A stretch of DNA of 64,000 bases. It comes from Pararhodonellum marinum (GTDB lineage: Bacteria > Bacteroidota > Bacteroidia > Cytophagales > Cyclobacteriaceae). Every line of letters begins with the position of its first letter. Position 1 is the stretch's first letter. The DNA lies in NCBI RefSeq assembly GCF_015354735.1, contig NZ_JACEFJ010000012.1:1-64000 (forward strand). The letters are read 5' to 3'. Made by a program: the position numbers and the translations under genes. The notes under the pieces are model-generated. The model did no database searches. It had not been told where the DNA came from and was given only the letters and a program-made list of their open reading frames with translations. Positions 57,549-64,000 of the stretch are shown piece after piece.

Positions 57549-58115
57549 TTAACTTTTAATCCAATTCGACATGATCCTATGCCCGTGTTCGGTCAGGATG
57601 CTTTCAGGGTGAAACTGAAGCCCACAAACTTTATGATGCGCATGCCTAACCCCCATGATTTGGCCATCTGGGGTTTTTGCGGTAACAAACAACTGTTGAT
57701 CCAAGGTGGCCTCATCGATCACCCAGCTGTGGTAGCGACCAATTCGGAAAGTGTCAGGTAGCCCTTCAAACAAAATATCCTTCTGGACTTTTACAGTAGA
57801 GGCAACTCCGTGAACTACTTCTGTCAGATTGATCAAACTGCTTCCGAAGGCCTCTCCAATCCCCTGATGGCCGAGGCATATTCCCAGAATGTCTTTTTGG
57901 TCGGCATAATGCTTTAGCAATTTTGGCATGATGCCGGCGTCTGAAGGTACTCCAGGACCAGGGGAAAGTAGGATTTTATCATATTGAGCCACTGACTCCA
58001 AAGTGATTTTATCATTTCTGAAAATGTCCATGTTGGGTCCATAACCCAACTCCCTAATGATGTAGACCAAGTTATAAGTAAAGGAATCGTAATTGTCGAG
58101 TACTAAAATTTTCAT
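57549..58115 (-). CDS. trpG: Anthranilate synthase component II (glutamine amidotransferase)
   Basis: The 188-residue protein is a class I glutamine amidotransferase: DNYDSFTYNLVYIIRELG start, SPGPGVPSDAG oxyanion motif, catalytic Cys in LGICLGHQGIGEAFG, and His in GLQFHPESILTEHG. It gives ammonia to TrpE. It follows trpE by 28 bp and precedes trpD. Confidence 0.95.
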   Translation of the reverse strand: MKILVLDNYDSFTYNLVYIIRELGYGPNMDIFRNDKITLESVAQYDKILLSPGPGVPSDAGIMPKLLKHYADQKDILGICLGHQGIGEAFGSSLINLTEVVHGVASTVKVQKDILFEGLPDTFRIGRYHSWVIDEATLDQQLFVTAKTPDGQIMGVRHAHHKVCGLQFHPESILTEHGHRIMSNWIKS

Positions 58116-58143
58116 CTTGTCGTAAATCCTTGTTGACGTGGTC

Positions 58144-59553
58144 TTAAACTTTTTCTGCCATTTTGAGCGCTACCCTTAAGGCTTCTAATTTATTGGTTAC
58201 CTCCTGCAATTCACTCTCTATGGTGGATTTGGCTACGATTCCCGCCCCAGCCTGATACCGAAGTTGGTTGTTTTCAGAAACAAAAGAACGGATCAATATA
58301 GCATGGTTAAAGTCTCCATTGAATCCCAAAAACCCTATGGCTCCTCCATAAAACTTCCTACTGACATTTTCTAGGCTATCAATCAATTCCATGGCCTTGT
58401 ATTTCGGTGCACCTGATAGGGTTCCTGCAGGAAAGGTATCTGCTACGAGCTGCAAAGGATTGGACTTGTCAGGCAAAACCCCTGTAACCTTAGAAACGAG
58501 ATGGATGACATGGGAGTAATATTGAATTTCTTTGAATACCTCCACTTCCACCTTTTCAGAAGAGCGACTTAGATCATTTCTGGCCAAGTCCACTAGCATA
58601 ACATGCTCAGAATTTTCTTTGGGGTCATCGTACAGCTTTCGCGCTAATTCTGCATCAGCTTGATCATTTCCGGTTCTTTTAAAAGTACCTGCGATAGGGT
58701 AAATGGTGGCCTTGTTGTTTTTAACCACGATCTGCGCCTCTGGGGAGCTTCCAAAAACCTTAAATGAACCGTAATCAAAATAAAACAGGTAGGGAGATGG
58801 ATTAACGGATCTCAAGGCCCTATACACATTAAATTCATCCCCTTTGAACCCTGTGGTATAGACCCTGGAAAGAACAATTTGAAAAACATCACCCAGAAAG
58901 CAATGCGCTCTTCCTTTTCTAATGATGTCCAAAAACTGCCCATCGGTGTAATTGGATTCTTCTTCACCATCCATAGTGAAGCTATAACTGGGAATATTTT
59001 TGTTATTGAGCAAACTCTCGATCTGATCCAGGTCAAATTCACTTTCTATTCCATCTACATGATGTTCAAAGAGGTGCAATTCATTTTTGAAGTGATCGAT
59101 TACAATGACATTTTTATAAACAGCATACTGAAGCATGGGGACATCAGATGTTTTGGTTTGTTGAAGCTTGATGTCCTCAAAATAGGAAACAGTATCGTAC
59201 TGCATGTACCCAAAAAGTCCATTTGTGCTAAATTTAAAATCGTCAGATTCCACCAGAAACTTTTGTGAAAAAGACCTCAGTGCATCTATCAATCCATTAT
59301 TTGCCGTTACCTCATATTTGAGTTGTTTTCCTGAAGGTAAGTTTTCCTTTACTATTCCGGCATTGAAAATAAAGGTGGAGAGAGGATTGAAGCAGATATA
59401 AGAAAAACTGTTTTCTTGACCGTGGTAATCAGAGCTTTCAAGCAAAATTGGATTGGGGTATCTATCCCTAATTTGAAGGTAAATACTCACGGGTGTTATG
59501 GTGTCAGCAAGTAACTTTTTATAATGGGTGTTAATCTTGAATTGTTCTTTCAC
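58144..59553 (-). CDS. trpE: Anthranilate synthase component I
   Basis: The protein (469 residues from GTG 59553) has the Trp feedback site LLESSDYHGQENSFSY near the N-terminus and the chorismate-binding core with SPEAQIVVKNNKATIYPIAG, VDLARNDLSRS and GGAIGFLGFNG. The apparent ATG-like start 57 bases upstream lies inside the attenuator terminator stem, and the residues before GTG do not resemble TrpE, so GTG 59553 is chosen; the AGGAAAA before it could serve as a ribosome site. TrpE makes anthranilate from chorismate and is the first gene of the trp operon. Confidence 0.94.
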   Translation of the reverse strand: MKEQFKINTHYKKLLADTITPVSIYLQIRDRYPNPILLESSDYHGQENSFSYICFNPLSTFIFNAGIVKENLPSGKQLKYEVTANNGLIDALRSFSQKFLVESDDFKFSTNGLFGYMQYDTVSYFEDIKLQQTKTSDVPMLQYAVYKNVIVIDHFKNELHLFEHHVDGIESEFDLDQIESLLNNKNIPSYSFTMDGEEESNYTDGQFLDIIRKGRAHCFLGDVFQIVLSRVYTTGFKGDEFNVYRALRSVNPSPYLFYFDYGSFKVFGSSPEAQIVVKNNKATIYPIAGTFKRTGNDQADAELARKLYDDPKENSEHVMLVDLARNDLSRSSEKVEVEVFKEIQYYSHVIHLVSKVTGVLPDKSNPLQLVADTFPAGTLSGAPKYKAMELIDSLENVSRKFYGGAIGFLGFNGDFNHAILIRSFVSENNQLRYQAGAGIVAKSTIESELQEVTNKLEALRVALKMAEKV

Positions 59554-59574
59554 TTTTCCTGGTTTGATGGGTAT

Positions 59575-59605
59575 AAAAAAAGGCTTACCGGGATTCCAGC
59601 AAGCC
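59575..59605 (-). terminator. trp attenuator terminator hairpin
   Basis: On the minus strand GGCTTGC (59605-59599) pairs with GTAAGCC (59588-59582), one G-U wobble, with a 10-base loop, then seven T. It lies between the leader peptide and trpE and is the likely attenuation terminator. The leader region between has segments that could pair with one arm as an antiterminator. Confidence 0.8.
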
Positions 59606-59629
59606 ATCAATCTTTTAAGATATCAATGA

Positions 59630-59707
59630 TTAGGCAATAAGCAGCTGTCTTCCCTTGTTTAGAAGTTTAGCATGCCACCACCTATATTGCACTTTGATCA
59701 TTTTCAT
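59630..59707 (-). CDS. trpL: trp operon leader peptide with tandem Trp codons
   Basis: ATG at 59707 opens a 25-codon ORF ending TAA at 59630. Residues Tyr8-Arg9-Trp10-Trp11-His12 include two adjacent Trp codons (TGG TGG), which is rare by chance and is the hallmark of trp attenuation. The peptide is basic overall. A Trp-starved ribosome stalling there would favour an alternative fold and prevent the terminator at 59575-59605. Met3 (59701) is a possible alternative start. This is inference from arrangement; the leader is too short for ordinary gene annotation. Confidence 0.85.
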   Translation of the reverse strand: MKMIKVQYRWWHAKLLNKGRQLLIA

Positions 59708-59720
59708 TTTGATAATTGAA

Positions 59721-59750
59721 CAAATATAGAAATGCATTTTATTTAACAAA
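59721..59750 (-). promoter_or_regulatory. trp operon promoter (TTTG-N18-TATATTTG)
   Basis: On the minus strand TTTG (59750-59747) and TATATTTG (59728-59721) are 18 bp apart, matching the Bacteroidota consensus. The transcript should start about 8 nt before the leader-peptide ATG, so the leader peptide is almost leaderless. Confidence 0.75.
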
Positions 59751-59801
59751 AGTTTAATCCGAAAAAAAATTTATTAATTTTATACCCAATTCAAGGTAAA
59801 C

Positions 59802-60032
59802 ATGACCGAAGCCACGCCACGATATTTTAAAAGAATCTTTGATGATTATACTGTTTTAGTTAAAGTTAATGTAAATGACTTTTCAGGAATTGAATTGATT
59901 AAACACCCAAGCGGTCAAATCGAAAAGACCATTTTGGAATTTGATGAAGAGATTTTTGAAGACTTAGAGGTAGATGAATTTCAGCCCTGTAGTCCTTTGG
60001 AATTCAATCTGCTTCTGAAGGGTTTGGGATAA
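59802..60032 (+). CDS. Small conserved-looking protein, unknown function
   Basis: This 76-residue soluble, acidic protein (MTEATPRYFKRIFDDYTV at the start, then FSGIELIKHPSGQIEKTI) has no domain I recognise. The codon use and divergent position from the trp promoter suggest a real gene. No signal peptide or membrane helix is present. Two short beta-like segments followed by acidic stretches (LEFDEEIFEDLEVDEF) are seen. It may belong to a Cytophagales-specific family. Confidence 0.6.
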   Translation: MTEATPRYFKRIFDDYTVLVKVNVNDFSGIELIKHPSGQIEKTILEFDEEIFEDLEVDEFQPCSPLEFNLLLKGLG

Positions 60033-60195
60033 ATAAATAGTTTGATGCAATCTTACTAACGAAATGTCAGTATTTAAATTCTGAGATACTCATAGATATT
60101 GGATATCCATTGATATTTATTGAAAAGGAACTCCCCCAGTTAGAATCCCTAGACTCAGAGTCAGATATATAGCTATTCACAAAGTGGCAGCCACT

Positions 60196-60229
60196 CAAAA
60201 AAAATGCCTTGATTTTACACCAAGGCATT
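60196..60229 (-). terminator. Intrinsic terminator for the small lipoprotein gene
   Basis: AATGCCTTG (60203-60211) pairs with CAAGGCATT (60221-60229) around a nine-base loop, with an eight-base T run on the minus strand. It lies about 90 bp after the lipoprotein stop. Confidence 0.8.
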
Positions 60230-60320
60230 GAATGAAAATTAATATGGGAAGCAACCTCTAAGGTATTCCAAGGCTTATAAATCAGCATAAAGACCAAGCC
60301 TTAAAGATATAAGTATTCTT

Positions 60321-60629
60321 TTATCTAGGTCGATTGTTTGGGATGGTTCCATCAGGGTTTGGTTGATTTTGCATCCATACTGGAATGATTTCCCGCTCTT
60401 CGACATTGACTAATTTTCTGTCTTGGAAGGTAATCAAAACATAGAAGCGTTCATCCCTTTGGATTCTGTAAATTTTACCATTGTCCTCCAAACTGCTAAT
60501 CCTTGCATCACTATTTTGTCTAAGGAAACGGTTCTCACTCATTCCCATCCAAAATTCATCTCTTGGAGTGAAAATTGCGCATGAGCCCAATAAAAAGCTG
60601 ATGGCCAGTATAAGAAAGGTATTTTTCAT
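60321..60629 (-). CDS. Small putative lipoprotein
   Basis: From the fourth Met (60629) the product has 102 residues with a lipoprotein signal (FLLGSC, Cys17) and a short soluble domain (RISSLEDNGKIYRIQRDERFYVLITFQDRKLVNVE). It is a predicted outer-membrane or periplasmic lipoprotein. I do not recognise the family; the beta-rich centre could be a small barrel or sandwich. It has a terminator downstream. Confidence 0.7.
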   Translation of the reverse strand: MKNTFLILAISFLLGSCAIFTPRDEFWMGMSENRFLRQNSDARISSLEDNGKIYRIQRDERFYVLITFQDRKLVNVEEREIIPVWMQNQPNPDGTIPNNRPR

Positions 60630-60756
60630 CATTATCAAATTAAATAATTCTATAATTGGTTCGGTTTCCCTCTAAGATGAACAAATATGTTGCCACAAAA
60701 TTTTGATTTGAGCCTCAGTCACTTATTCATTAAACATTGCAAAAATAATCTCAATT

Positions 60757-60787
60757 TTTGTAATCGGAGAATATTGACTTACATTTG
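60757..60787 (+). promoter_or_regulatory. Promoter of the SRP RNA gene (TTTG-N19-TACATTTG)
   Basis: TTTG (60757-60760) and TACATTTG (60780-60787) are 19 bp apart, a near-perfect Bacteroidota promoter. It puts the start site at about 60793, exactly at the predicted 5' end of the SRP RNA. Confidence 0.88.
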
Positions 60788-60792
60788 TAGCC

Positions 60793-60881
60793 GGCGGCAC
60801 GACCAGCTCCTGCTGAATCCCCCAGGTCTTGACGGAAGCAAGGGTAAGCGGTCGTAGCGGTGCGATGCCGCCTCTTTTTTT
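60793..60881 (+). ncRNA. ffs: Signal recognition particle RNA (4.5S type) with terminator
   Basis: The RNA (about 80 nt, 60793-60872) closes with GGCGGCA near the 5' end pairing to TGCCGCC at the 3' end, and contains the SRP conserved apical region CCCAGGTCTTGACGGAAGCA (asymmetric and GGAA loops of 4.5S RNA) where Ffh binds. A T run (60873-60881) terminates it. With Ffh and FtsY it targets nascent membrane proteins. The minus-strand ORF over this region is a shadow. Confidence 0.92.
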
Positions 60882-61048
60882 AATCTGCTTGCATTCGCCA
60901 TCCAGTTTCCTTTTTACATAAGAAAATAGGTAATTTGCCTTCATATTGAGGGTTCAACAAACTTATTCCTCTATTCTAGTCCACTGGCTTCAAATTCTTA
61001 ATTAATCGTTTAACTTTGTGTCATCACAAATCAAAACCTATTTATCCA

Positions 61049-61708
61049 ATGAAATTCTTTATTGATACAGCAAATCTTGATGAGATCAGGGAAGCCTATG
61101 ATCTTGGTGTGCTAGACGGCGTCACCACTAACCCTTCTCTAATGGCCAAAGAAGGCATTACAGGACAGGAAAACATCATCGAACACTACAAAGCCATTTG
61201 CGACATCGTAGATGACAAAGTGAGTGCAGAGGTCATAGCGACGGATTACGACGGTATCATCAAGGAAGGTCTGTCATTGGCAAAGCTGGATGATAAAATT
61301 GTGGTAAAAGTACCGATGATCAGGGACGGGGTGAAAGCCATAAAGTATTTTTCCAATGAAGGCATCAGAACCAATTGCACTTTGGTCTTTTCAGCAGGAC
61401 AAGCGATATTGGCAGCGAAAGCAGGTGCCACTTACCTTTCTCCGTTTCTAGGCAGATTGGACGACATTTCTTACGACGGACTCGATTTGATCGAACAAAT
61501 TGTACATATTTATCAAACCTACGGATTTGCCACTGAAGTCTTGGCAGCCTCAATCAGACACACCATGCATTTGATCAAATGTGCAGAATTGGGTGCTGAT
61601 GTAGTAACCTGCCCCTTAAAAGTCATTACCGGTCTATTAAAACACCCTTTGACAGATTCAGGTCTCGCTACCTTTTTGGCTGACCATGCCAAAGCGGCTG
61701 GAAAATAA
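61049..61708 (+). CDS. Fructose-6-phosphate aldolase / transaldolase (type 3B)
   Basis: From ATG 61049 the protein has 219 residues, matching the small transaldolase/FSA family: [33 protein letters not shown], Schiff-base Lys in [12 protein letters not shown] (about Lys86), and [11 protein letters not shown]. It acts in the pentose phosphate pathway or cleaves fructose 6-phosphate. The TTG start 33 bases upstream adds an unrelated leader. A TAACTTTG -7-like box lies at 61011-61018. A terminator follows. Confidence 0.92.
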   Translation: MKFFIDTANLDEIREAYDLGVLDGVTTNPSLMAKEGITGQENIIEHYKAICDIVDDKVSAEVIATDYDGIIKEGLSLAKLDDKIVVKVPMIRDGVKAIKYFSNEGIRTNCTLVFSAGQAILAAKAGATYLSPFLGRLDDISYDGLDLIEQIVHIYQTYGFATEVLAASIRHTMHLIKCAELGADVVTCPLKVITGLLKHPLTDSGLATFLADHAKAAGK

Positions 61709-61716
61709 TTCAGTTT

Positions 61717-61761
61717 AAAAACGGAAGGAAAATACTTGATAGGTTTTCCCTCCGTTTTTTT
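61717..61761 (+). terminator. Intrinsic terminator of the transaldolase gene
   Basis: AAAACGGA with GGAAAA pairs to TTTTCC with TCCGTTTT (one mismatch), followed by T residues, just after the stop. Confidence 0.85.
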
Positions 61762-61803
61762 CGAAGAAAGATGAAATCAAAACGTCTTCAATAAGTCCTT
61801 CAC

Positions 61804-62007
61804 ATGTATATCATCAAAGTCAAAGGAAAAGCAAAGATTCCGGATTATATTCAAATCAGAGACGAAAACTTTGTTCTTGTGGCCTATTTTAGGGCTGACA
61901 GGCCGATGAAAAACATGGAAAAATTTGGATTGGAAGGCAAGGAAGCTGAGATGGAATCACTGATCCAATCTCTTCCATTTGGCAAATTGCAAAAATTAGA
62001 TCTTTAA
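61804..62007 (+). CDS. Small conserved protein upstream of ftsE, unknown
   Basis: This 67-residue soluble protein (MYIIKVKGKAKIPDYIQIRD, then VLVAYFRADRPMKNMEKFGL) ends three bases before the FtsE-like gene, so the two are likely co-transcribed and translationally linked. It has no signal peptide or membrane helix and I do not recognise a family. A compact beta-rich fold is possible. A cell-division role is a guess from context only. Confidence 0.65.
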   Translation: MYIIKVKGKAKIPDYIQIRDENFVLVAYFRADRPMKNMEKFGLEGKEAEMESLIQSLPFGKLQKLDL

Positions 62008-62010
62008 CCC

Positions 62011-62721
62011 ATGGTGTTTTCCAGTGATCCTGTTGTAAAAGTAGAAAAAGCCTGCATCTTTCAAGGCATGAATGCGATTTTGCAAGATGTGTCCTTCAGT
62101 ATTGAAAAGGATGAATTTATTTTTTTGATTGGAAGAACGGGAAGTGGGAAAAGCTCCCTCCTAAAGACGCTCTATGCAGATCTGACCTTACATATGGGGG
62201 AAGCCGAGATAGCTGGATTTAACCTAAAAGGCATCAAAAGCAAAGATATACCCTATTTAAGGAGAAAGTTGGGCATTGTCTTTCAGGACTTTCAATTGTT
62301 CAATGACAGAAGTGTTGCCGAAAACCTCTATTTTGTCATGAAGGCCACGGGATGGAAGGACAAAACAAAAATGAAAACCAAGATGGCCGAAGTCCTGATG
62401 CGGGTAGGACTTGGTTCGGCAGCGACCAAAATGCCCCATCAACTTTCGGGGGGTGAACAGCAACGTGTGGTAATTGCAAGGGCATTGTTGAATGATCCCA
62501 TCATTCTATTGGCTGATGAACCTACAGGTAACCTGGACCCGGATGTAGCAGATGGTATTTTTAAACTTTTTCAGGACATCAACAAACAAGGCACTGCTAT
62601 TTTAATGGCCACCCACAATTATGACTTGTTGAGAAAATACCCATATCGGGTATTGAAATGCGAAAAGGGCGTATTATTAGACAGCAAAACAGCCGATATT
62701 AGCCTCAATACTTCTATATAG
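62011..62721 (+). CDS. ftsE: FtsE-like cell-division ABC ATPase
   Basis: The 236-residue ATPase has Walker [11 protein letters not shown] (about 41-50), Q-loop VFQDFQLF, signature LSGGEQQR, Walker [14 protein letters not shown] and a switch His in MATHNYD. It matches FtsE, which with FtsX activates peptidoglycan hydrolysis at the division site. No ftsX is adjacent; Bacteroidota often keep ftsX elsewhere. The other LolD-like ATPase (1055-1705) is a relative, so both need partner assignment by genome search. Confidence 0.85.
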   Translation: MVFSSDPVVKVEKACIFQGMNAILQDVSFSIEKDEFIFLIGRTGSGKSSLLKTLYADLTLHMGEAEIAGFNLKGIKSKDIPYLRRKLGIVFQDFQLFNDRSVAENLYFVMKATGWKDKTKMKTKMAEVLMRVGLGSAATKMPHQLSGGEQQRVVIARALLNDPIILLADEPTGNLDPDVADGIFKLFQDINKQGTAILMATHNYDLLRKYPYRVLKCEKGVLLDSKTADISLNTSI

Positions 62722-62807
62722 CAAACCCATCTTTTTTGGCTCAATTTTCGTATCTACAAAAACTAATTCATTATTTTGCCTGTTATTGATTTGCTAAAGA
62801 TATATTT

Positions 62808-64000
62808 ATGAAAACCAAAAACTACTTGTGGTTTGCATTTGGATTGGTCCTTTTGGCTTTTACCTCATGCAACCAAGACGACCAGCCCCAGCAACCTCCT
62901 CAAGGATTAACTTTAAATGAAGAAATCAATACCTGGATCCAAGATGTCATGGATCAAGTTTATTATTTTTTGGAGGACATGAGGCCACCTATTTCTAAAA
63001 CCGCTGACCCTGAGGCCTATTTTGATGCGCTGCTCGCCAATCAGGATCAATTTTCAGTGATCTATCCGGACTTTCAAGAGCTCATGAATTCTCTGCAAGG
63101 AATAGAAACCGAAGCTGGATATGAATTTATCTTGAGAGGAAACCAACAAAACAATGATGTGATTGCAGAAGTGACCTATATCAAACGGGGAAGCCCTGCA
63201 GCTGGATTGGACATTAAAAGAGGAGACAGGATCACCCAGTTTAATGGAAGGGGCATCAACCAAAACAATTTCAGAGAATTCCTGAATGAAATCAGAACGC
63301 CCCATAGCATAGATTATTTAAGATTTGATGAGAGTGTCGGGGGATTTGTTCCTAAGCCTACTTTGGATGTCAGCACATCAATCGTTTCTGAAAACCCTAA
63401 CTTTTTGGACACAATCTATACCGTTGGCAATCAAAAAATTGGTTATGTCGTTTATCATTTTTTTGCCCCGGGAACAGAGTCTGATCCAAACCGCTTTGAT
63501 GCAGAAATGGACAATATCTTTGGACATTTAAAATCGCAGGGAATAAACCACCTCATCGTAGACTTCAGATACAACAGTGGTGGATTTGTGTCAAGTGCAG
63601 TCAATTTGGCCAGCTTGATCGGTCCAGGGGTTTCTTCCAGTGATATTTTTTCGAAAACCAAATACAACAGTTTTCTATCTCAATTTTCAGATTTCCAAAA
63701 TGTCCAGACCCGATTTAGAGATAAGTCCCCGAACTTAGGCAATACGCTTTCTGACAACAGATTGTATGTGCTTACTACCTCTCGGACTGCCTCTGCAAGT
63801 GAGTTGATCATCAATGGTTTAAGGCCATATATGGATGTATTCCTTATAGGTACCAGGACCGTGGGAAAAAACCTAGGTTCCGTACCTATAGACGATGATG
63901 AAAATCCCGAAAACAATTATGGCCTTTTGCCCATTATTTCACAAAGCTTTAACAGTCTAGATGAATCAGATTATGGGGATGGTTTTGTGCCGGATATTGA
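62808..64000 (+). CDS. S41-family peptidase lipoprotein (partial at window end)
   Basis: The open frame runs off the right edge (at least 397 residues). It has a lipoprotein signal (LLAFTSC, Cys21), a PDZ-like domain (SPAAGLDIKRGDRITQFNGRG) and an S41 domain with the catalytic Ser in TSRTASASELIINGL and Lys in TVGKNLGS. It is a paralogue of the 46073-47428 protease: the two share the ASELxIN and T-Y/V-GK motifs but differ elsewhere. Both are probably periplasmic or outer-membrane-anchored proteases; substrates are unknown. Confidence 0.88.
   Translation, partial: MKTKNYLWFAFGLVLLAFTSCNQDDQPQQPPQGLTLNEEINTWIQDVMDQVYYFLEDMRPPISKTADPEAYFDALLANQDQFSVIYPDFQELMNSLQGIETEAGYEFILRGNQQNNDVIAEVTYIKRGSPAAGLDIKRGDRITQFNGRGINQNNFREFLNEIRTPHSIDYLRFDESVGGFVPKPTLDVSTSIVSENPNFLDTIYTVGNQKIGYVVYHFFAPGTESDPNRFDAEMDNIFGHLKSQGINHLIVDFRYNSGGFVSSAVNLASLIGPGVSSSDIFSKTKYNSFLSQFSDFQNVQTRFRDKSPNLGNTLSDNRLYVLTTSRTASASELIINGLRPYMDVFLIGTRTVGKNLGSVPIDDDENPENNYGLLPIISQSFNSLDESDYGDGFVPDI

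Noticed and set aside
59554-59610. trpE start upstream of GTG 59553
   Set aside because: The sequence forms the attenuator terminator; the encoded residues do not match TrpE N-termini.
60067-60297. Minus-strand ORF of 76 codons
   Set aside because: It spans the terminator of the small lipoprotein gene and has no recognisable protein pattern.
60723-60944. Minus-strand ORF of 73 codons
   Set aside because: It lies over the SRP RNA gene, whose conserved loop, closing helix, promoter and T run explain the sequence.

Overview
The window reads as a chromosomal stretch of a Bacteroidota bacterium of the order Cytophagales, most likely family Cyclobacteriaceae (relatives of Algoriphagus, Belliella or Cyclobacterium). 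This rests on family content (DUF3078, DUF3276/PUR-alpha-like, the type IX secretion plug protein, HisIE fusion, phosphate-selective porin O/P, proteorhodopsin with CrtY and Blh), on promoters of the Bacteroidota TTG/TAnnTTTG type, and on moderate-to-low G+C. The genus is an inference. No phage, plasmid, insertion sequence, defence island or CRISPR array is visible; the region is mostly housekeeping.

Layout. 1-5.6 kb: a truncated EamA transporter, Bcp peroxiredoxin, LolD-like ATPase, SucC, tRNA-Arg(UCG), a universal stress protein, and DUF3078 and DUF202 proteins. 5.6-11.1 kb: polyphosphate metabolism (Ppx/GppA and Ppk1, convergent) and GyrB. 11.2-14.3 kb: a light-energy cassette of green-type DTE proton-pumping rhodopsin, lycopene cyclase and Blh carotene cleavage enzyme, so substrate cyclisation, retinal production and the opsin sit together. 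14.3-30.7 kb: CoA-binding protein, thioesterase, DinB protein, M3 peptidase, CDF metal transporter, CsbD, AI-2E/PerM transporter, TPR lipoprotein, a large PAS-rich hybrid histidine kinase, porin O/P, aconitase and a short-chain fatty acid transporter. 31-47.4 kb: 7TM histidine kinase, LuxC-type acyl-CoA reductase divergent from a dicluster ferredoxin, DUF3276 protein, second PerM transporter, YchF, a solitary Cas6-like protein, T9SS plug protein, OmpA lipoprotein, ABC-F ATPase, sorbosone-dehydrogenase-like lipoprotein, AarF kinase with a TetR regulator, and an S41 protease.

47.4-59.8 kb is an amino-acid biosynthesis block on the minus strand: hisH-hisA-hisF-hisIE, phenylalanine hydroxylase, and trpE-G-D-C-F-B-A followed by a DAHP synthase. 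Upstream of trpE lies a textbook attenuation leader: a Bacteroidota promoter, a 25-codon leader peptide with tandem Trp codons, and an intrinsic terminator that overlaps the apparent N-terminus of trpE and forces a GTG start for it. 59.8-64 kb holds a small unknown protein, a small lipoprotein, the 4.5S-type SRP RNA (ffs) with an excellent promoter, a transaldolase-like enzyme, a small conserved protein with an FtsE-like ATPase, and a second, truncated S41 protease lipoprotein.

Items not explained by the ordinary gene list: a four-copy family of 130-193 bp intergenic elements with imperfect 20-bp terminal inverted repeats and a shared reading frame; a 92-nt long imperfect hairpin directly upstream of hisH containing a small ORF coupled to hisH by an ATGA overlap; the trp attenuator; and the orphan Cas6-like protein that appears to lack the usual catalytic histidine.
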